Source: Streptomyces sp. ALI-76-A
GTDB lineage: Bacteria > Actinomycetota > Actinomycetes > Streptomycetales > Streptomycetaceae
Assembly (NCBI RefSeq): GCF_030287445.1
Contig: NZ_JASVWB010000002.1
Coordinates: forward strand, 5,518,001-5,582,000
Direction of reading: 5' to 3'
DNA: 64,000 nucleotides
The translations under genes were made by a program, and so were the position numbers. Position 1 is the stretch's first letter, and each line of letters starts with the position of its first letter. The notes under the pieces were generated by a model, which was not told where the DNA came from, ran no database searches, and saw only the letters and a program-made list of their open reading frames with translations. Below, piece after piece: positions 49,461-59,964 of this stretch.

Positions 49461-50420
49461 GTGTTCGCTGCAGAACGTCGCCAATTGATCCTCGAAATGG
49501 TGCGCGCTAACGGGGCCGTGTCGCTCCGTGAGCTCGCCCGCGTCGTCCAGACCTCCGAAGTGACCGTACGGCGGGACGTGCGCGCACTGGAGGCAGAAGG
49601 ACTCCTCGACCGCCGGCATGGCGGTGCGGTATTGCCGGGCGGGTTTACGCGAGAGTCCGGCTTTCCGCAGAAATCCCATCTCGCGACCGCCGAGAAGACG
49701 GCCATCGCCGATCTCGCCGCGAGCTTCGTCGAAGAGGGCGAGGCCATCGTGGTCGGGGCGGGAACCACCACGCAGGAGCTGGCCCGCCGGCTCGCGCGGG
49801 TGCCCGGGCTGACCGTCGTCACCAACTCGCTGCTGGTGGCGCAGGCGTTGGCCCACGCCAACCGCGTGGAGGTCGTGATGACCGGCGGTACCCTGCGCGG
49901 CTCCAACTACGCCCTCGTCGGCAGCGGGGCCGAGCAGTCCCTGCAAGGGCTGCGGGTTTCCCGGGCCTTCCTGTCCGGGAGCGGGCTGACCGCGGAGCGC
50001 GGGCTGTCCACGTCCAACATGCTGTCGGCGTCCGTGGACCGGGCGCTGGTGCAGGCCGCGGCCGAGGTCGTCGTCCTCGCCGACCACACCAAGCTCGGCA
50101 CCGACACCATGTTCCAGACCGTGCCGACCGATCTCATCACCCGTCTGGTGACGGACGAGCCGCCCGTGCACGACGACCGTGCCGCCACCGAGCTCCAGGC
50201 CCTCGCCGACCAGGGGGTGCAGATCGCCGTGGCCGGGGCGGAGAGCCCGGGGGGTGACCAGGTCCCGGCGCGCCGGCAACAGCGCCGGGACGTGCCCCTC
50301 CCGAACCCGCGCCGCGGCCAGGTCCCCGGCGGCGGACCGGGGCTGCGCGCCGCCACCGTCCACGGTGAACAGGCCCCGGGCGCGGAACGGGCCCGGGTCG
50401 CGGACCTCCGCCGACGCTGA
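49461..50420 (+). CDS. DeoR/GlpR-family transcriptional regulator with extended C-terminus
   Basis: The product is 319 residues. RRQLILEMVRANGAVSLREL and TSEVTVRRDVRALEAEGLLD form the DeoR helix-turn-helix (1-57). The sensor domain has EAIVVGAGTTTQELARRL, VVTNSLLVAQAL and DHTKLGTDTMF; ligands in this family are sugar phosphates. Typical members end near residue 255; here a Pro/Arg/Gly-rich tail of about 60 residues follows. TACTGT (49448-49453) lies 7 nt before the GTG, suggesting a leaderless mRNA. It is a candidate controller of the nearby nucleoside genes, but this is unproven. Confidence 0.85.
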   Translation: MFAAERRQLILEMVRANGAVSLRELARVVQTSEVTVRRDVRALEAEGLLDRRHGGAVLPGGFTRESGFPQKSHLATAEKTAIADLAASFVEEGEAIVVGAGTTTQELARRLARVPGLTVVTNSLLVAQALAHANRVEVVMTGGTLRGSNYALVGSGAEQSLQGLRVSRAFLSGSGLTAERGLSTSNMLSASVDRALVQAAAEVVVLADHTKLGTDTMFQTVPTDLITRLVTDEPPVHDDRAATELQALADQGVQIAVAGAESPGGDQVPARRQQRRDVPLPNPRRGQVPGGGPGLRAATVHGEQAPGAERARVADLRRR

Positions 50421-50986
50421 TCCGGAGGCCACCGCGCCTCGCGGGTCCGGCGGTGCGCCGGGGCTTCCCCGTTCCCTCCGTCGGGGATGCGGACGGGGAT
50501 CGGCGGTGTCGACGCGCGGCCGGTGCCGGGGCTCACCCGGGAGTCGGACCCCACCCCGGCACCCGGCACCGAGGAGTTGTGGGGCCGGCGCTGACCGCCG
50601 TGATCACGCCGGTGCCGCCGACGCGGGCCGGCGCACCGGCTGTCGCCGGGCTCTCGCCGGGTTGGCGCCTCGCGGGGACGGGATCCTCGCCAGCCGTGCC
50701 GGAGGGCTCCCTTCACGGGCCCCAGATCCTCCCTGCCCCTCCCCAGGTCCACCCGCTGACGGTGAACGCGGTCCCGCGCTCTCCCTTCGCCGCTCGCCGC
50801 TCGCCGCCCGCGTCGTCGGCGCGGCCCCCGCTCGGCGTCGCCCTGCCGCGGTGGCGGACGGCACCGACGGGGACGGGGAGATCGCGGGGACGGGAAGAGC
50901 GAGGCGCCCGGCGGACTGGGGTTCAGTCCGCCGGGCGCCTCGGGATGCCGTACAGCGAAGCCTGCGCTACGGGAATGGCCCCGCGC
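50421..50986. other. Spacer after the DeoR-family gene (566 bp)
   Basis: Apart from the hairpin at 50901-50941 I see no supported element. Open frames here have composition unlike real genes of this window and no ribosome sites. Confidence 0.5.
50901..50941 (-). terminator. Terminator of the acyl-CoA carboxylase alpha gene
   Basis: A perfect 17-bp inverted repeat (50901-50917 and 50925-50941) with a 7-nt loop lies 46 bp beyond the stop of the minus-strand gene. Confidence 0.88.
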
Positions 50987-52759
<1,773 letters not shown>

Positions 52760-53132
52760 GATTGAGGCTCCCTCCTTGAAACAAGCCGAGTTTAGGGACT
52801 GCCGACACGACACTTCGACCCGTCCCCCGTGGTGAGCTTGCCCACACGGAGCGTGATACGAGGCTCGCTCGACCCGCGAAATCCCTTGTCGCACCTCGGT
52901 ACGCAGGACTCCTCCCGGAAACCCTAGCCTCCATGTGTGGTCAAGGTCTCTGTAGTGGCGTGCCGCGGCCCACTGGGTTTCTTTGTGGAGTCCCTACGAA
53001 TGGCCCAATGATTCTTTGCCCTGCGCCGAACTCTTGTCCCCGGGTTTACCGGTTAGTAGCGTTCCCGATGTCTCGAACGTACGTGAGGTCGCAGCAGCCT
53101 CGCTCGGACCGCAGTCGAAAGTGGGTGGACCG
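52760..53132. other. Divergent regulatory spacer upstream of accA2 (373 bp)
   Basis: The spacer holds the accA2 ribosome site at its left edge and a good promoter for the rightward membrane-protein gene at 53034-53062. The sequence from 52760 to 53040 is AT-richer than average. No small gene is convincing, although a frame from an ATG at 53068 overlaps the next gene. Confidence 0.5.
53034..53062 (+). promoter_or_regulatory. Vegetative-type promoter before the membrane-protein gene
   Basis: TTGTCC (53034-53039), a 17-bp spacer and TAGCGT (53057-53062) match the Streptomyces housekeeping consensus well. The leader would be about 65 nt. Confidence 0.55.
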
Positions 53133-53627
53133 GTGGTCGTGCGCAGGCCGGTGGCGTGGGTCGTGGCGGTCGTGCTCTTCGTCGAGGCGTTCGGGGTCGC
53201 CGCGCTGAACTGGTTCCTCGGGGTCGTCGTCGACCGGCAGGACATGTCCCTGGCCGGTCTCGACCCGGGCATGATGTCCACGTCGTCGAAGATCGGCGGG
53301 ATCCTCTTCGGCCTCTACTTCGGCTTCTGCGGGCTGGTCGCGCTCCTGGTCGCGCTGCGCGACCGCGCGCCCGTCGGCCTCGGCCGCATCCTGCTGATCA
53401 GCGCGGCCGTGGTGCACGGCCTGCTGGGCGCGTTCGCGTGGGGGCTGATGGGCTGGCCCGAGTTCCTGTTCATGGTGGTGGTGCTCGCCCTGATCGTGCT
53501 GCTGCTGATGACCTACGACCTCCCGGGCGCGCCCGCCGGCACGACGGCGCCGCCCGCCGACGCCACGCCGGGCGGCGCCAGCGGCTCCCCGGTCGCGCCC
53601 GCGCCGGCGGCGCCCGGCACACCCTGA
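53133..53627 (+). CDS. Small integral membrane protein
   Basis: The product is about 164 residues from a GTG at 53133; GTG codons at 53121 and 53139 are alternatives. Four membrane helices are predicted at about 7-27, 48-70, 77-105 and 108-130, followed by a Pro/Ala/Gly-rich cytoplasmic tail. I do not recognise a named family. It stands alone between accA2 (divergent) and maf (convergent), with a hairpin after its stop. Confidence 0.65.
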   Translation: MVVRRPVAWVVAVVLFVEAFGVAALNWFLGVVVDRQDMSLAGLDPGMMSTSSKIGGILFGLYFGFCGLVALLVALRDRAPVGLGRILLISAAVVHGLLGAFAWGLMGWPEFLFMVVVLALIVLLLMTYDLPGAPAGTTAPPADATPGGASGSPVAPAPAAPGTP

Positions 53628-53649
53628 TCACGCCGCCTTGATCACACCG

Positions 53650-53672
53650 CCTGATCGCGGGGCCCGATCAGG
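53650..53672. terminator. Bidirectional hairpin between membrane-protein gene and maf
   Basis: CCTGATCG (53650-53657) and CGATCAGG (53665-53672) pair perfectly around a 7-nt loop. Three nearby TGATC repeats precede it. It lies 10 bp beyond the maf stop. Confidence 0.5.
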
Positions 53673-53681
53673 GCACCGTGG

Positions 53682-54302
53682 TCACGGTTCCCGCGGCGTC
53701 CACAGCTCGGTGATCCCGACGCCCAGTTCGGCCAGCAGGCGGCGGACGAGGGGCAGGCTGATGCCGATCACGTTGCCGTGGTCGCCCTCGATGCCGTCGA
53801 CGAACGGGGCCGAGCGGCCGTCCAGGGTGAACGCCCCGGCCACGTGGAGGGGTTCGCCGGAGGCGACGTACGCCGCGATCTCCGCGTCGGTCGGCTCGCC
53901 GAAGCGGACGACGGTGGAGGCGGTGGCGGACACCTGCCGTCCGCTGTCCGTGTCGTGGACGCAGTGGCCGGTCTGGAGCGTCCCGGCGCGTCCGCGCATG
54001 GCCTTCCAGCGGGCGGTGGCCTCCGCGGCGTCCGCGGGCTTGCCCAGCGCCTCGCCGTCCAGGTCGAGCACCGAGTCGCAGCCGATCACCAGGGCGCCCT
54101 TGACCTCGGGCTTCGCCGCCACGACGGAGGCCTTCGCCTCGGCCAGGGCGCGGGCCAGCTCGGCGGGGGTCGGCGCGGTGACGGCGTCCTCGTCGACGCC
54201 GCTCACGATCACCTCGGGGTCGAGTCCGGCCTGGCGCAGCAGGCCGAGCCGGGCGGGGGACTGGGAGGCGAGGACGAGTCGGCGGCGCGGCTGATCAGTC
54301 AT
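53682..54302 (-). CDS. maf: Maf family nucleotide pyrophosphatase
   Basis: The product is 206 residues. [18 protein letters not shown] is the Maf phosphate-binding N-terminus; [18 protein letters not shown] carries the catalytic aspartate, and [18 protein letters not shown] the C-terminal signature. Maf proteins hydrolyse non-canonical or pyrimidine nucleoside triphosphates and are linked to division arrest. It follows the small mmpB gene by 34 bp and is probably co-transcribed with it. Confidence 0.93.
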   Translation of the reverse strand: MTDQPRRRLVLASQSPARLGLLRQAGLDPEVIVSGVDEDAVTAPTPAELARALAEAKASVVAAKPEVKGALVIGCDSVLDLDGEALGKPADAAEATARWKAMRGRAGTLQTGHCVHDTDSGRQVSATASTVVRFGEPTDAEIAAYVASGEPLHVAGAFTLDGRSAPFVDGIEGDHGNVIGISLPLVRRLLAELGVGITELWTPREP

Positions 54303-54336
54303 ACGGGCAGCGTATCGGCGGCCCGCCGGGCGGGTC

Positions 54337-54465
54337 TCACCTGACCCCGATCACGATCATCGCCAGCACCATGGCCAGCGCCATGAGAATCCCCAGCCGC
54401 CGCAGCATGGCCTGCGTGTCCCGCAGTTCCTGGGGCGGCTCGTTCTCGGGGTCGGACCACAGCAT
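54337..54465 (-). CDS. mmpB: Morphogenic membrane protein MmpB (42 residues)
   Basis: The gene is very short and encodes 42 residues: [20 protein letters not shown], then a short basic segment and a single helix ([18 protein letters not shown]) to the C-terminus. Composition, helix pattern and position just before maf match the small membrane protein named MmpB in Streptomyces annotation, as I recall it. GGAGG lies directly before the ATG. It likely sits in the cytoplasmic membrane with its acidic N-terminus inside. Function is only partly known in the family. Confidence 0.75.
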   Translation of the reverse strand: MLWSDPENEPPQELRDTQAMLRRLGILMALAMVLAMIVIGVR

Positions 54466-54605
54466 GCCTCCGAGCTTGCGGCGCTTTCCCGGCGGGCGCC
54501 TGAGTACCCGTACTCAACTTCCCGGGGTTCCGCGCCGCCCGCACAAACGGGTCTGCTGTTCCGTTACCCTAAAGGAACTTCAGTCCCGTTTGGAGAGGGC
54601 GTGCC

Positions 54606-55736
54606 ATGTTCACCGCTGCCTGGACCGCGTCACCGCAGCTGCCCGCCGAGGGCTTCACCCCCAACTGGTCCCGGGAGGGCTTCTGGCGTCAGTCCGTGCG
54701 CCAGGTCGTCCGGCTGACGGCAGGGGGCGGGCGGCTCCGGGTGCGCCTGTCGAACGCGTACGGCACCTCCGCGGTCCGTGTCGCGGGGGCCACGCTCGGC
54801 CGCACGGCCACGGGCGCGGCCGTCGAGCCGGGGGCGCTGCGGCGGCTCACCTTCCAGGGGGCCGCGCACACGGAGATCCCGGCGCGCGGGCAGATCGTCA
54901 GTGACGCGGCCGAGCTCGCCGTGGCGGCGGGGGAGCGGGTGACGGTCACCCTGCACTTCGACGCGGCCACCGGGCCCGCGACCTTCCACGCGCAGGCCTT
55001 CACCGCGAGCTACCGGGGTGAAGGGGACCTGGTGGACCACGTCCGCGCGGAGGGGTTCGACGCGGTGACCGAGTCCTGGTACTTCCTGTCCGGCGTCGAG
55101 GTGGACGCCGGCCGCACGGACGGGATCGCCCTGTTCGGCGACTCCGTCACCGACGGGTTCGGCTCCACGCCGGGCACCGACCGCCGCTGGTCGGACGCGC
55201 TCGCCGCACGCACCGGGCGGCCCGTCCTCAACGCCGGGATCGGCGGGAACCTGCTGCTCAACGACTCAGCGTGGTACGGGGAGAAGGGCGTGCACCGCCT
55301 GCGGCGGGACGTGCTGGAGCAGGCGGGCGTGGACACGCTGGTCGTGCTGCACGGGCTGAACGACATCGGGTTCAGCGAGACGGACGCGCAGCCCACGTAC
55401 AAGCCGGCGCCGGTGGTGGAGGCGGAGGAGGTCATCGCCGGACACCGGGAGCTGCTGCGCCAGGCGCGGCGACGGGCGCTCCGGGTGATCGGCTGCACGC
55501 TGCTGCCGTTCGGCGGCTCGGACCACTGGGGCGAGCACGCGGCCAAGGTGCGCCATCAGGTCGACGCGTGGACGCGGTGCGCCGGGGAGTACGACGCGGT
55601 CGTCGACCTCCACCGCGCCCTGGCCGGTCCGCAGGACCCGGACCGGCTGCGGGCGTCGTACGACTCCGGCGATCACCTGCACCCGAACGACGAGGGGTAC
55701 CAGGTGATGGCCGAAGCGGTGGCCGGGCTCCTCTAG
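54606..55736 (+). CDS. SGNH/GDSL hydrolase
   Basis: The product is 376 residues. An N-terminal beta-rich domain (about 1-165) precedes the SGNH fold: IALFGDSVTDGFGSTPG with the nucleophilic Ser, GIGGNLLL, LVVLHGLNDIGF with the oxyanion Asn and SGDHLHPNDEGY with the catalytic Asp-x-x-His. No signal peptide is seen, so it may act inside or be exported differently. Relatives are rhamnogalacturonan acetylesterase-like lipases or esterases. GGAGAGGG precedes the ATG. Its TAG stop shares the CTAG palindrome with the convergent accE stop. Confidence 0.88.
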   Translation: MFTAAWTASPQLPAEGFTPNWSREGFWRQSVRQVVRLTAGGGRLRVRLSNAYGTSAVRVAGATLGRTATGAAVEPGALRRLTFQGAAHTEIPARGQIVSDAAELAVAAGERVTVTLHFDAATGPATFHAQAFTASYRGEGDLVDHVRAEGFDAVTESWYFLSGVEVDAGRTDGIALFGDSVTDGFGSTPGTDRRWSDALAARTGRPVLNAGIGGNLLLNDSAWYGEKGVHRLRRDVLEQAGVDTLVVLHGLNDIGFSETDAQPTYKPAPVVEAEEVIAGHRELLRQARRRALRVIGCTLLPFGGSDHWGEHAAKVRHQVDAWTRCAGEYDAVVDLHRALAGPQDPDRLRASYDSGDHLHPNDEGYQVMAEAVAGLL

Positions 55737-55942
55737 CCGGGCCAGTAGGTGCGGCTCCACGCCGCCGGGCCCGGCTGCGGCAGGCGGTGGGCCGCGATGC
55801 GGGACGGGTCCGCCCAGGCGTCCTTCTCGTCGGGCGCGCCGGGCGGCGCGGTCTGAGCCGCCGCGGCGCGGGCGCGGACCACCGCCAGGGCGGCGGCCAG
55901 CTCCTCCGGGGTCGGGTTGCCCCGTACGACCTTGATCGTCAT
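55733..55942 (-). CDS. accE: Acyl-CoA carboxylase epsilon subunit AccE
   Basis: The product is 69 residues. MTIKVVRGNPTPEELAALA-type N-terminus and the C-terminal W-S-R-T-Y-W pattern are hallmarks of the actinobacterial epsilon subunit. In S. coelicolor, the epsilon subunit greatly raises the activity of the AccA2-PccB complex. It starts 8 bp after the pccB stop, so the two are one operon. It overlaps the convergent SGNH hydrolase gene by four bases. Confidence 0.93.
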   Translation of the reverse strand: MTIKVVRGNPTPEELAAALAVVRARAAAAQTAPPGAPDEKDAWADPSRIAAHRLPQPGPAAWSRTYWPG

Positions 55943-55950
55943 GACGGCTC

Positions 55951-57561
55951 CTAGAGGGGGATGTTGCCGTGCTTCTTCGGGGGCAGGGATTCCCGCTTGT
56001 TGCGGAGTTGACGCAGGCCCCGCACCACGTGCCGGCGGGTGTCCGACGGCATGATCACGGAGTCGACGTAGCCGCGCTCGGCCGCGATGTACGGGTTGAG
56101 CAGGGCGTCCTCGTACTCCTGGATGACCCGCGCCCGGGTCGCCTCCAGGTTCCCGGCGGCCTCCGCCTCGGCGATCGTGCGCCGGTGCAGGATGTTGACC
56201 GCGCCCTGGGCGCCCATCACGGCGATCTGGGCGGTCGGCCAGGCGAGGTTCAGGTCGGCGCCCAGGTGCTTGGAACCCATGACGTCGTAGGCGCCGCCGA
56301 AGGCCTTGCGGGTGATGACGGTGATGAGCGGGACGGTGGCCTCGGCGTACGCGTAGATCAGCTTGGCGCCGCGGCGGATGATGCCGTCGTGCTCCTGGTC
56401 CACGCCCGGCAGGAAGCCGGGCACGTCCACGAACGTGAGCACCGGGATGTTGAACGCGTCGCAGGTGCGGACGAACCGGGCCGCCTTCTCGCTGGCCTTG
56501 ATGTCGAGGCAGCCCGCGAACTGCATCGGCTGGTTGGCGACGATGCCCACGGGGTGGCCCTCGACCCGGCCGTACCCGGTGAGGATGTTCGGCGCGAACA
56601 GCGGCTGCGTCTCGAAGAACTCGGCGTCGTCCAGGACGTGCTCGATCACCGTGTGCATGTCGTACGGCTGGTTCGCGCTGTCCGGGACGATCGTGTCCAG
56701 CTCGCGGTCCTCGTCGGTGACGGTGAGGTCCGCCTCCTCCGGGAACGCCGGGGCCTCGGAGAGGTTGTTGGACGGCAGGTACGACAGCAGCTGCTTGATG
56801 TACTCGACGGCGTCCTTCTCGTCTCCGGCCATGTGGTGGGCCACGCCGGAGGTGGAGTTGTGGGTGCGGGCGCCGCCGAGCTCCTCCATCCCGACGTCCT
56901 CGCCGGTGACCGTCTTGATGACGTCCGGGCCGGTGATGAACATGTGCGAGGTCTGGTCGACCATCACCGTGAAGTCGGTGATGGCGGGGGAGTAGACCGC
57001 GCCGCCCGCGCACGGGCCGACGACCAGCGAGATCTGCGGGATCACGCCGGACGCGTGCGTGTTGCGGCGGAAGATCTCGCCGTACGCGCCGAGGGAGGCG
57101 ACTCCCTCCTGGATACGGGCGCCGCCGGAGTCGTTGATGCCGATGACCGGACAGCCCGTCTTGAGGGCGAAGTCCATCACCTTGACGATCTTCTGGCCGT
57201 AGACCTCGCCCAGCGCTCCGCCGAAGACGGTGAAGTCCTGGGAGAAGACGGCGACCGGACGGCCGTCGACGGTGCCGTATCCGGTGACGACGCCGTCCCC
57301 GTAGGGGCGGTTGGAGTCCAGACCGAAATTGGTGGAGCGGTGCCGCGCGAACTCGTCGAGCTCGACGAACGACCCCTCGTCCAGCAGGAGGTCGATCCGT
57401 TCACGGGCCGTCAACTTGCCCTTGGCGTGCTGCTTCTCGACGGCGCGTGCGGAGCCGGCGTGCGTCGCTTCTTCGATACGGCGCTGGAGATCCGCGAGCT
57501 TGCCCGCGGTCGTGTGGATGTCGATCCCTGGGATCTCGTGACGCTCTTCCGGCTCGGACAT
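55951..57561 (-). CDS. pccB: Propionyl-CoA carboxylase beta subunit PccB
   Basis: The product is 536 residues with two crotonase-like carboxyltransferase domains. Oxyanion-hole glycines lie in [12 protein letters not shown] and GPCAGGAVY (N-domain) and in [10 protein letters not shown] and [11 protein letters not shown] (C-domain). Asp426 of AYDVMG corresponds, by a four-residue offset, to the Asp422 reported to set propionyl-CoA preference in S. coelicolor PccB. It transfers carboxyl from biotin on AccA2 to acyl-CoA, making (methyl)malonyl-CoA. The start is divergent from birA. Confidence 0.95.
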   Translation of the reverse strand: MSEPEERHEIPGIDIHTTAGKLADLQRRIEEATHAGSARAVEKQHAKGKLTARERIDLLLDEGSFVELDEFARHRSTNFGLDSNRPYGDGVVTGYGTVDGRPVAVFSQDFTVFGGALGEVYGQKIVKVMDFALKTGCPVIGINDSGGARIQEGVASLGAYGEIFRRNTHASGVIPQISLVVGPCAGGAVYSPAITDFTVMVDQTSHMFITGPDVIKTVTGEDVGMEELGGARTHNSTSGVAHHMAGDEKDAVEYIKQLLSYLPSNNLSEAPAFPEEADLTVTDEDRELDTIVPDSANQPYDMHTVIEHVLDDAEFFETQPLFAPNILTGYGRVEGHPVGIVANQPMQFAGCLDIKASEKAARFVRTCDAFNIPVLTFVDVPGFLPGVDQEHDGIIRRGAKLIYAYAEATVPLITVITRKAFGGAYDVMGSKHLGADLNLAWPTAQIAVMGAQGAVNILHRRTIAEAEAAGNLEATRARVIQEYEDALLNPYIAAERGYVDSVIMPSDTRRHVVRGLRQLRNKRESLPPKKHGNIPL

Positions 57562-57670
57562 CGGGATGGGCTCCCTGCCTGCTCAAAAGGGGGGACGGTT
57601 ACTCATCCGTAGAGTAGTGGGGTGCCTATCGTTCGGCAGTGCGGCGTTTACCACACCTAGGGTGGCTTGC

Positions 57671-58537
57671 ATGACGCCGCAAGATGCTTCAGACGCGAAC
57701 GACAGCCGGTGGTCCGATCTGGACCGTCCGCCCCTCAACGGTGCCGCCCTGCGCCGGGCACTGATGCGGGAGGGCGGACTGTGGTCCGGACTCGACGTGG
57801 TGCAGCGCACCGGCTCCACCAACTCCGACCTGGTGGCCCTGGCGGCCGCGGGCAAGGCGGCCGAGGGCGCGGTCGTCGTCGCGGAGGAGCAGTCGGCCGG
57901 GCGGGGACGCCTGGACCGGCAGTGGACGGCGCCGGCGCGCTCCGGCCTGTTCTTCTCCGTACTGCTGCGCCCCAGCGAGGTCCCGGTGGCCCGCTGGGGG
58001 TGGCTGCCGCTGCTGACCGGGGTGGCGGTGGCCACGGGCCTGGCGCGGGCGGCCGGTGTGGACACGGCACTCAAGTGGCCCAACGACCTGCTGGTGACCG
58101 TGGACGGCGAGGAGCGCAAGACCGGCGGGATCCTGGCCGAGCGGGCCGGCGACGGCGGGGTGGTCGTCGGTGTCGGCATCAACGTCACCCTGCGGGCCGA
58201 CGAGCTGCCGGTGCCGCAGGCGGGCTCACTGGCGCTCGCGGGGGCGGTGAGCACGGACCGGGATCCCCTGCTGCGCGGTGTGCTCCGTTCCCTGGAGCAG
58301 TGGTACGCGAAGTGGCGGGCGGCCGACGGGGATCCCGCCCTCAGCGGTTTGCAGGAGGCGTACGCGGCGGGCTGCGCGACGCTCGGGCGGACCGTGCGGG
58401 CGCAGCTGCCGGGAGACCGGTCCGTGGTCGGGGAGGCGGTGGCGATCGACGGGGACGGCAGGCTGGTGATCGCGACCGGGGAAGGCGTGCAGGAGCCGGT
58501 GGGGGCGGGGGACATCGTGCACCTCAGGCCGGCGTAG
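57671..58537 (+). CDS. birA: Biotin-[acetyl-CoA-carboxylase] ligase
   Basis: The product is 288 residues. VQRTGSTNSDLVALA, VVVAEEQSAGRGRLDRQW (biotin/AMP loop), LKWPNDLLV and RKTGGILAE are the BirA catalytic motifs; a C-terminal SH3-like domain covers about 235-288. There is no N-terminal DNA-binding helix-turn-helix, so it is a ligase without repressor function. TAGGGT (57658-57663) sits 7 nt before the ATG, so the transcript may be leaderless. It biotinylates the AccA2 carrier domain. Confidence 0.93.
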   Translation: MTPQDASDANDSRWSDLDRPPLNGAALRRALMREGGLWSGLDVVQRTGSTNSDLVALAAAGKAAEGAVVVAEEQSAGRGRLDRQWTAPARSGLFFSVLLRPSEVPVARWGWLPLLTGVAVATGLARAAGVDTALKWPNDLLVTVDGEERKTGGILAERAGDGGVVVGVGINVTLRADELPVPQAGSLALAGAVSTDRDPLLRGVLRSLEQWYAKWRAADGDPALSGLQEAYAAGCATLGRTVRAQLPGDRSVVGEAVAIDGDGRLVIATGEGVQEPVGAGDIVHLRPA

Positions 58538-58549
58538 GCGGGTCGGCCC

Positions 58550-58575
58550 GCGTCGACGACCCTGCGGGTCGACGC
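58550..58575 (+). terminator. Possible terminator of birA
   Basis: GCGTCGAC (58550-58557) and GTCGACGC (58568-58575) are perfectly complementary and lie 13 bp after the stop. The inner ten bases can pair partly (ACCC/GGGT overlap). Confidence 0.45.
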
Positions 58576-58761
58576 ACCCGGGGGCCCCGGGCCGACGCAC
58601 CCGGATCCCCAGCCCTCGCCCGGCCGGCACCCGCCCGGTCAGGGCGGGAAGCGGAACCCGGCAGGACCGTCGCGGCCACTCGCGGAGTGAGCTGGCGCAC
58701 ACCTGCCGTAAAGTGAAGGCCGGTCGATACCTGACCGTGGCAGATCGGAAGGGCAGCAGGC

Positions 58762-59922
58762 GTGACCGTCGACGACACGGGCTCCGGCGCGGACGCGGAC
58801 GGCCGGGTGGACCCTCCCTCCCACTCGAGCTCGTTCGAGCGGGAGGACCCCCATGCCGCCGACTCCGGCGAGGACCCGCTCGCCCTGCGCATCGAACAGC
58901 TGATCCTCGGCGCCGAGCGGCGCTACACCCCCTTCCAGGCGGCCCGCAGCGCCGGTGTCTCCGTGGAGCTGGCCACCCGCTTCTGGCGGGCGATGGGCTT
59001 CGCCGACATCGGGCAGGCCAGGGCGCTCACCGAGGCCGACGTGCTCGCGCTGCGCCGGCTCTCCGGTCTCGTCGAGGCGGGCCTGCTGAGCGAGGCGATG
59101 GCCGTGCAGGTGGCCCGGTCGACCGGGCAGACCACCGCGCGGCTGGCCGAGTGGCAGATCGACTCGTTCCTCGAGGGGCTGACCGAGCCCCCGGAACCCG
59201 GTATGACACGCACCGAGGTGACGTACCCGATCATCGAGCTGCTCCTGCCGGAACTGGAGGAGTTCCTCGTCTACGTCTGGCGCCGCCAGCTCGCCGCCTC
59301 GGCCGGCCGGGTCATCCAGACCGCCGACGACGAGGAGATGGTCGACCGGCGCCTGGCCGTCGGCTTCGCCGACCTCGTCGGGTTCACGCGGCTGACCCGG
59401 CGGATGGAGGAGGAGGAGCTCGGCGAACTGGTCGAGGCCTTCGAGACCACCGCCGCCGACCTGGTCGCCGCGCGCGGCGGACGGCTCGTCAAGACGCTCG
59501 GCGACGAGGTGCTGTACGCCGCCGACGACGCGGGCGTGGCCGCCGAGATCGCGCTGCGCCTGATCGAGACGATGGCGAACGACGAGACCATGCCCGAGCT
59601 GCGCGTCGGCATCGCCTTCGGCACGGTGACCACCCGAATGGGCGATGTCTTCGGTACGACGGTGAACCTCGCCTCCCGGCTGACGTCGATAGCTCCCCGG
59701 GACGCCGTCCTCGTCGACAGCGCCTTCGCCCAGGAGCTGATCCGCACCGGGGAGGCACCGGCCTCCGAGGCGGAGGCGGCCGAGGCCGCGGCCGCCGCGG
59801 AGAAGGAGGGCGAGGAACCGCCGACGTACCGCTTCGCGCTCCAGCCGATGTGGCAGCGGCCGGTGCGCGGGCTCGGCGTGGTCGAGCCATGGCTGCTCAC
59901 CCGGCGCGGTACGGAGTCGTAG
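58762..59922 (+). CDS. cya: Class III adenylate cyclase
   Basis: The product is 386 residues. An N-terminal region (50-190) resembles the MerR-like/helical module found in this actinobacterial cyclase group (TPFQAARSAGVSVELATRFW). The cyclase domain (about 195-345) has GFADLVGFTRLTRR with the metal aspartate, LVKTLGDEVLYA with the second aspartate and GDVFGTTVNLASRL with transition-state residues. It makes cAMP, which affects germination and antibiotic production in S. coelicolor. The GTG is preceded by GGAAGGG. A glutamate/alanine-rich insertion lies near residue 340. Confidence 0.93.
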   Translation: MTVDDTGSGADADGRVDPPSHSSSFEREDPHAADSGEDPLALRIEQLILGAERRYTPFQAARSAGVSVELATRFWRAMGFADIGQARALTEADVLALRRLSGLVEAGLLSEAMAVQVARSTGQTTARLAEWQIDSFLEGLTEPPEPGMTRTEVTYPIIELLLPELEEFLVYVWRRQLAASAGRVIQTADDEEMVDRRLAVGFADLVGFTRLTRRMEEEELGELVEAFETTAADLVAARGGRLVKTLGDEVLYAADDAGVAAEIALRLIETMANDETMPELRVGIAFGTVTTRMGDVFGTTVNLASRLTSIAPRDAVLVDSAFAQELIRTGEAPASEAEAAEAAAAAEKEGEEPPTYRFALQPMWQRPVRGLGVVEPWLLTRRGTES

Positions 59923-59964
59923 CGGGCCGGAGTCCGGGCTGGGGTGCCCGGCCCGGTGGTCCGT

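Noticed and set aside
53068..53208. Small leaderless gene at the promoter 53034-53062
   Set aside because: The ATG is well placed for a leaderless start, but the frame is Arg/Ser-rich and runs out of frame into the membrane protein gene.
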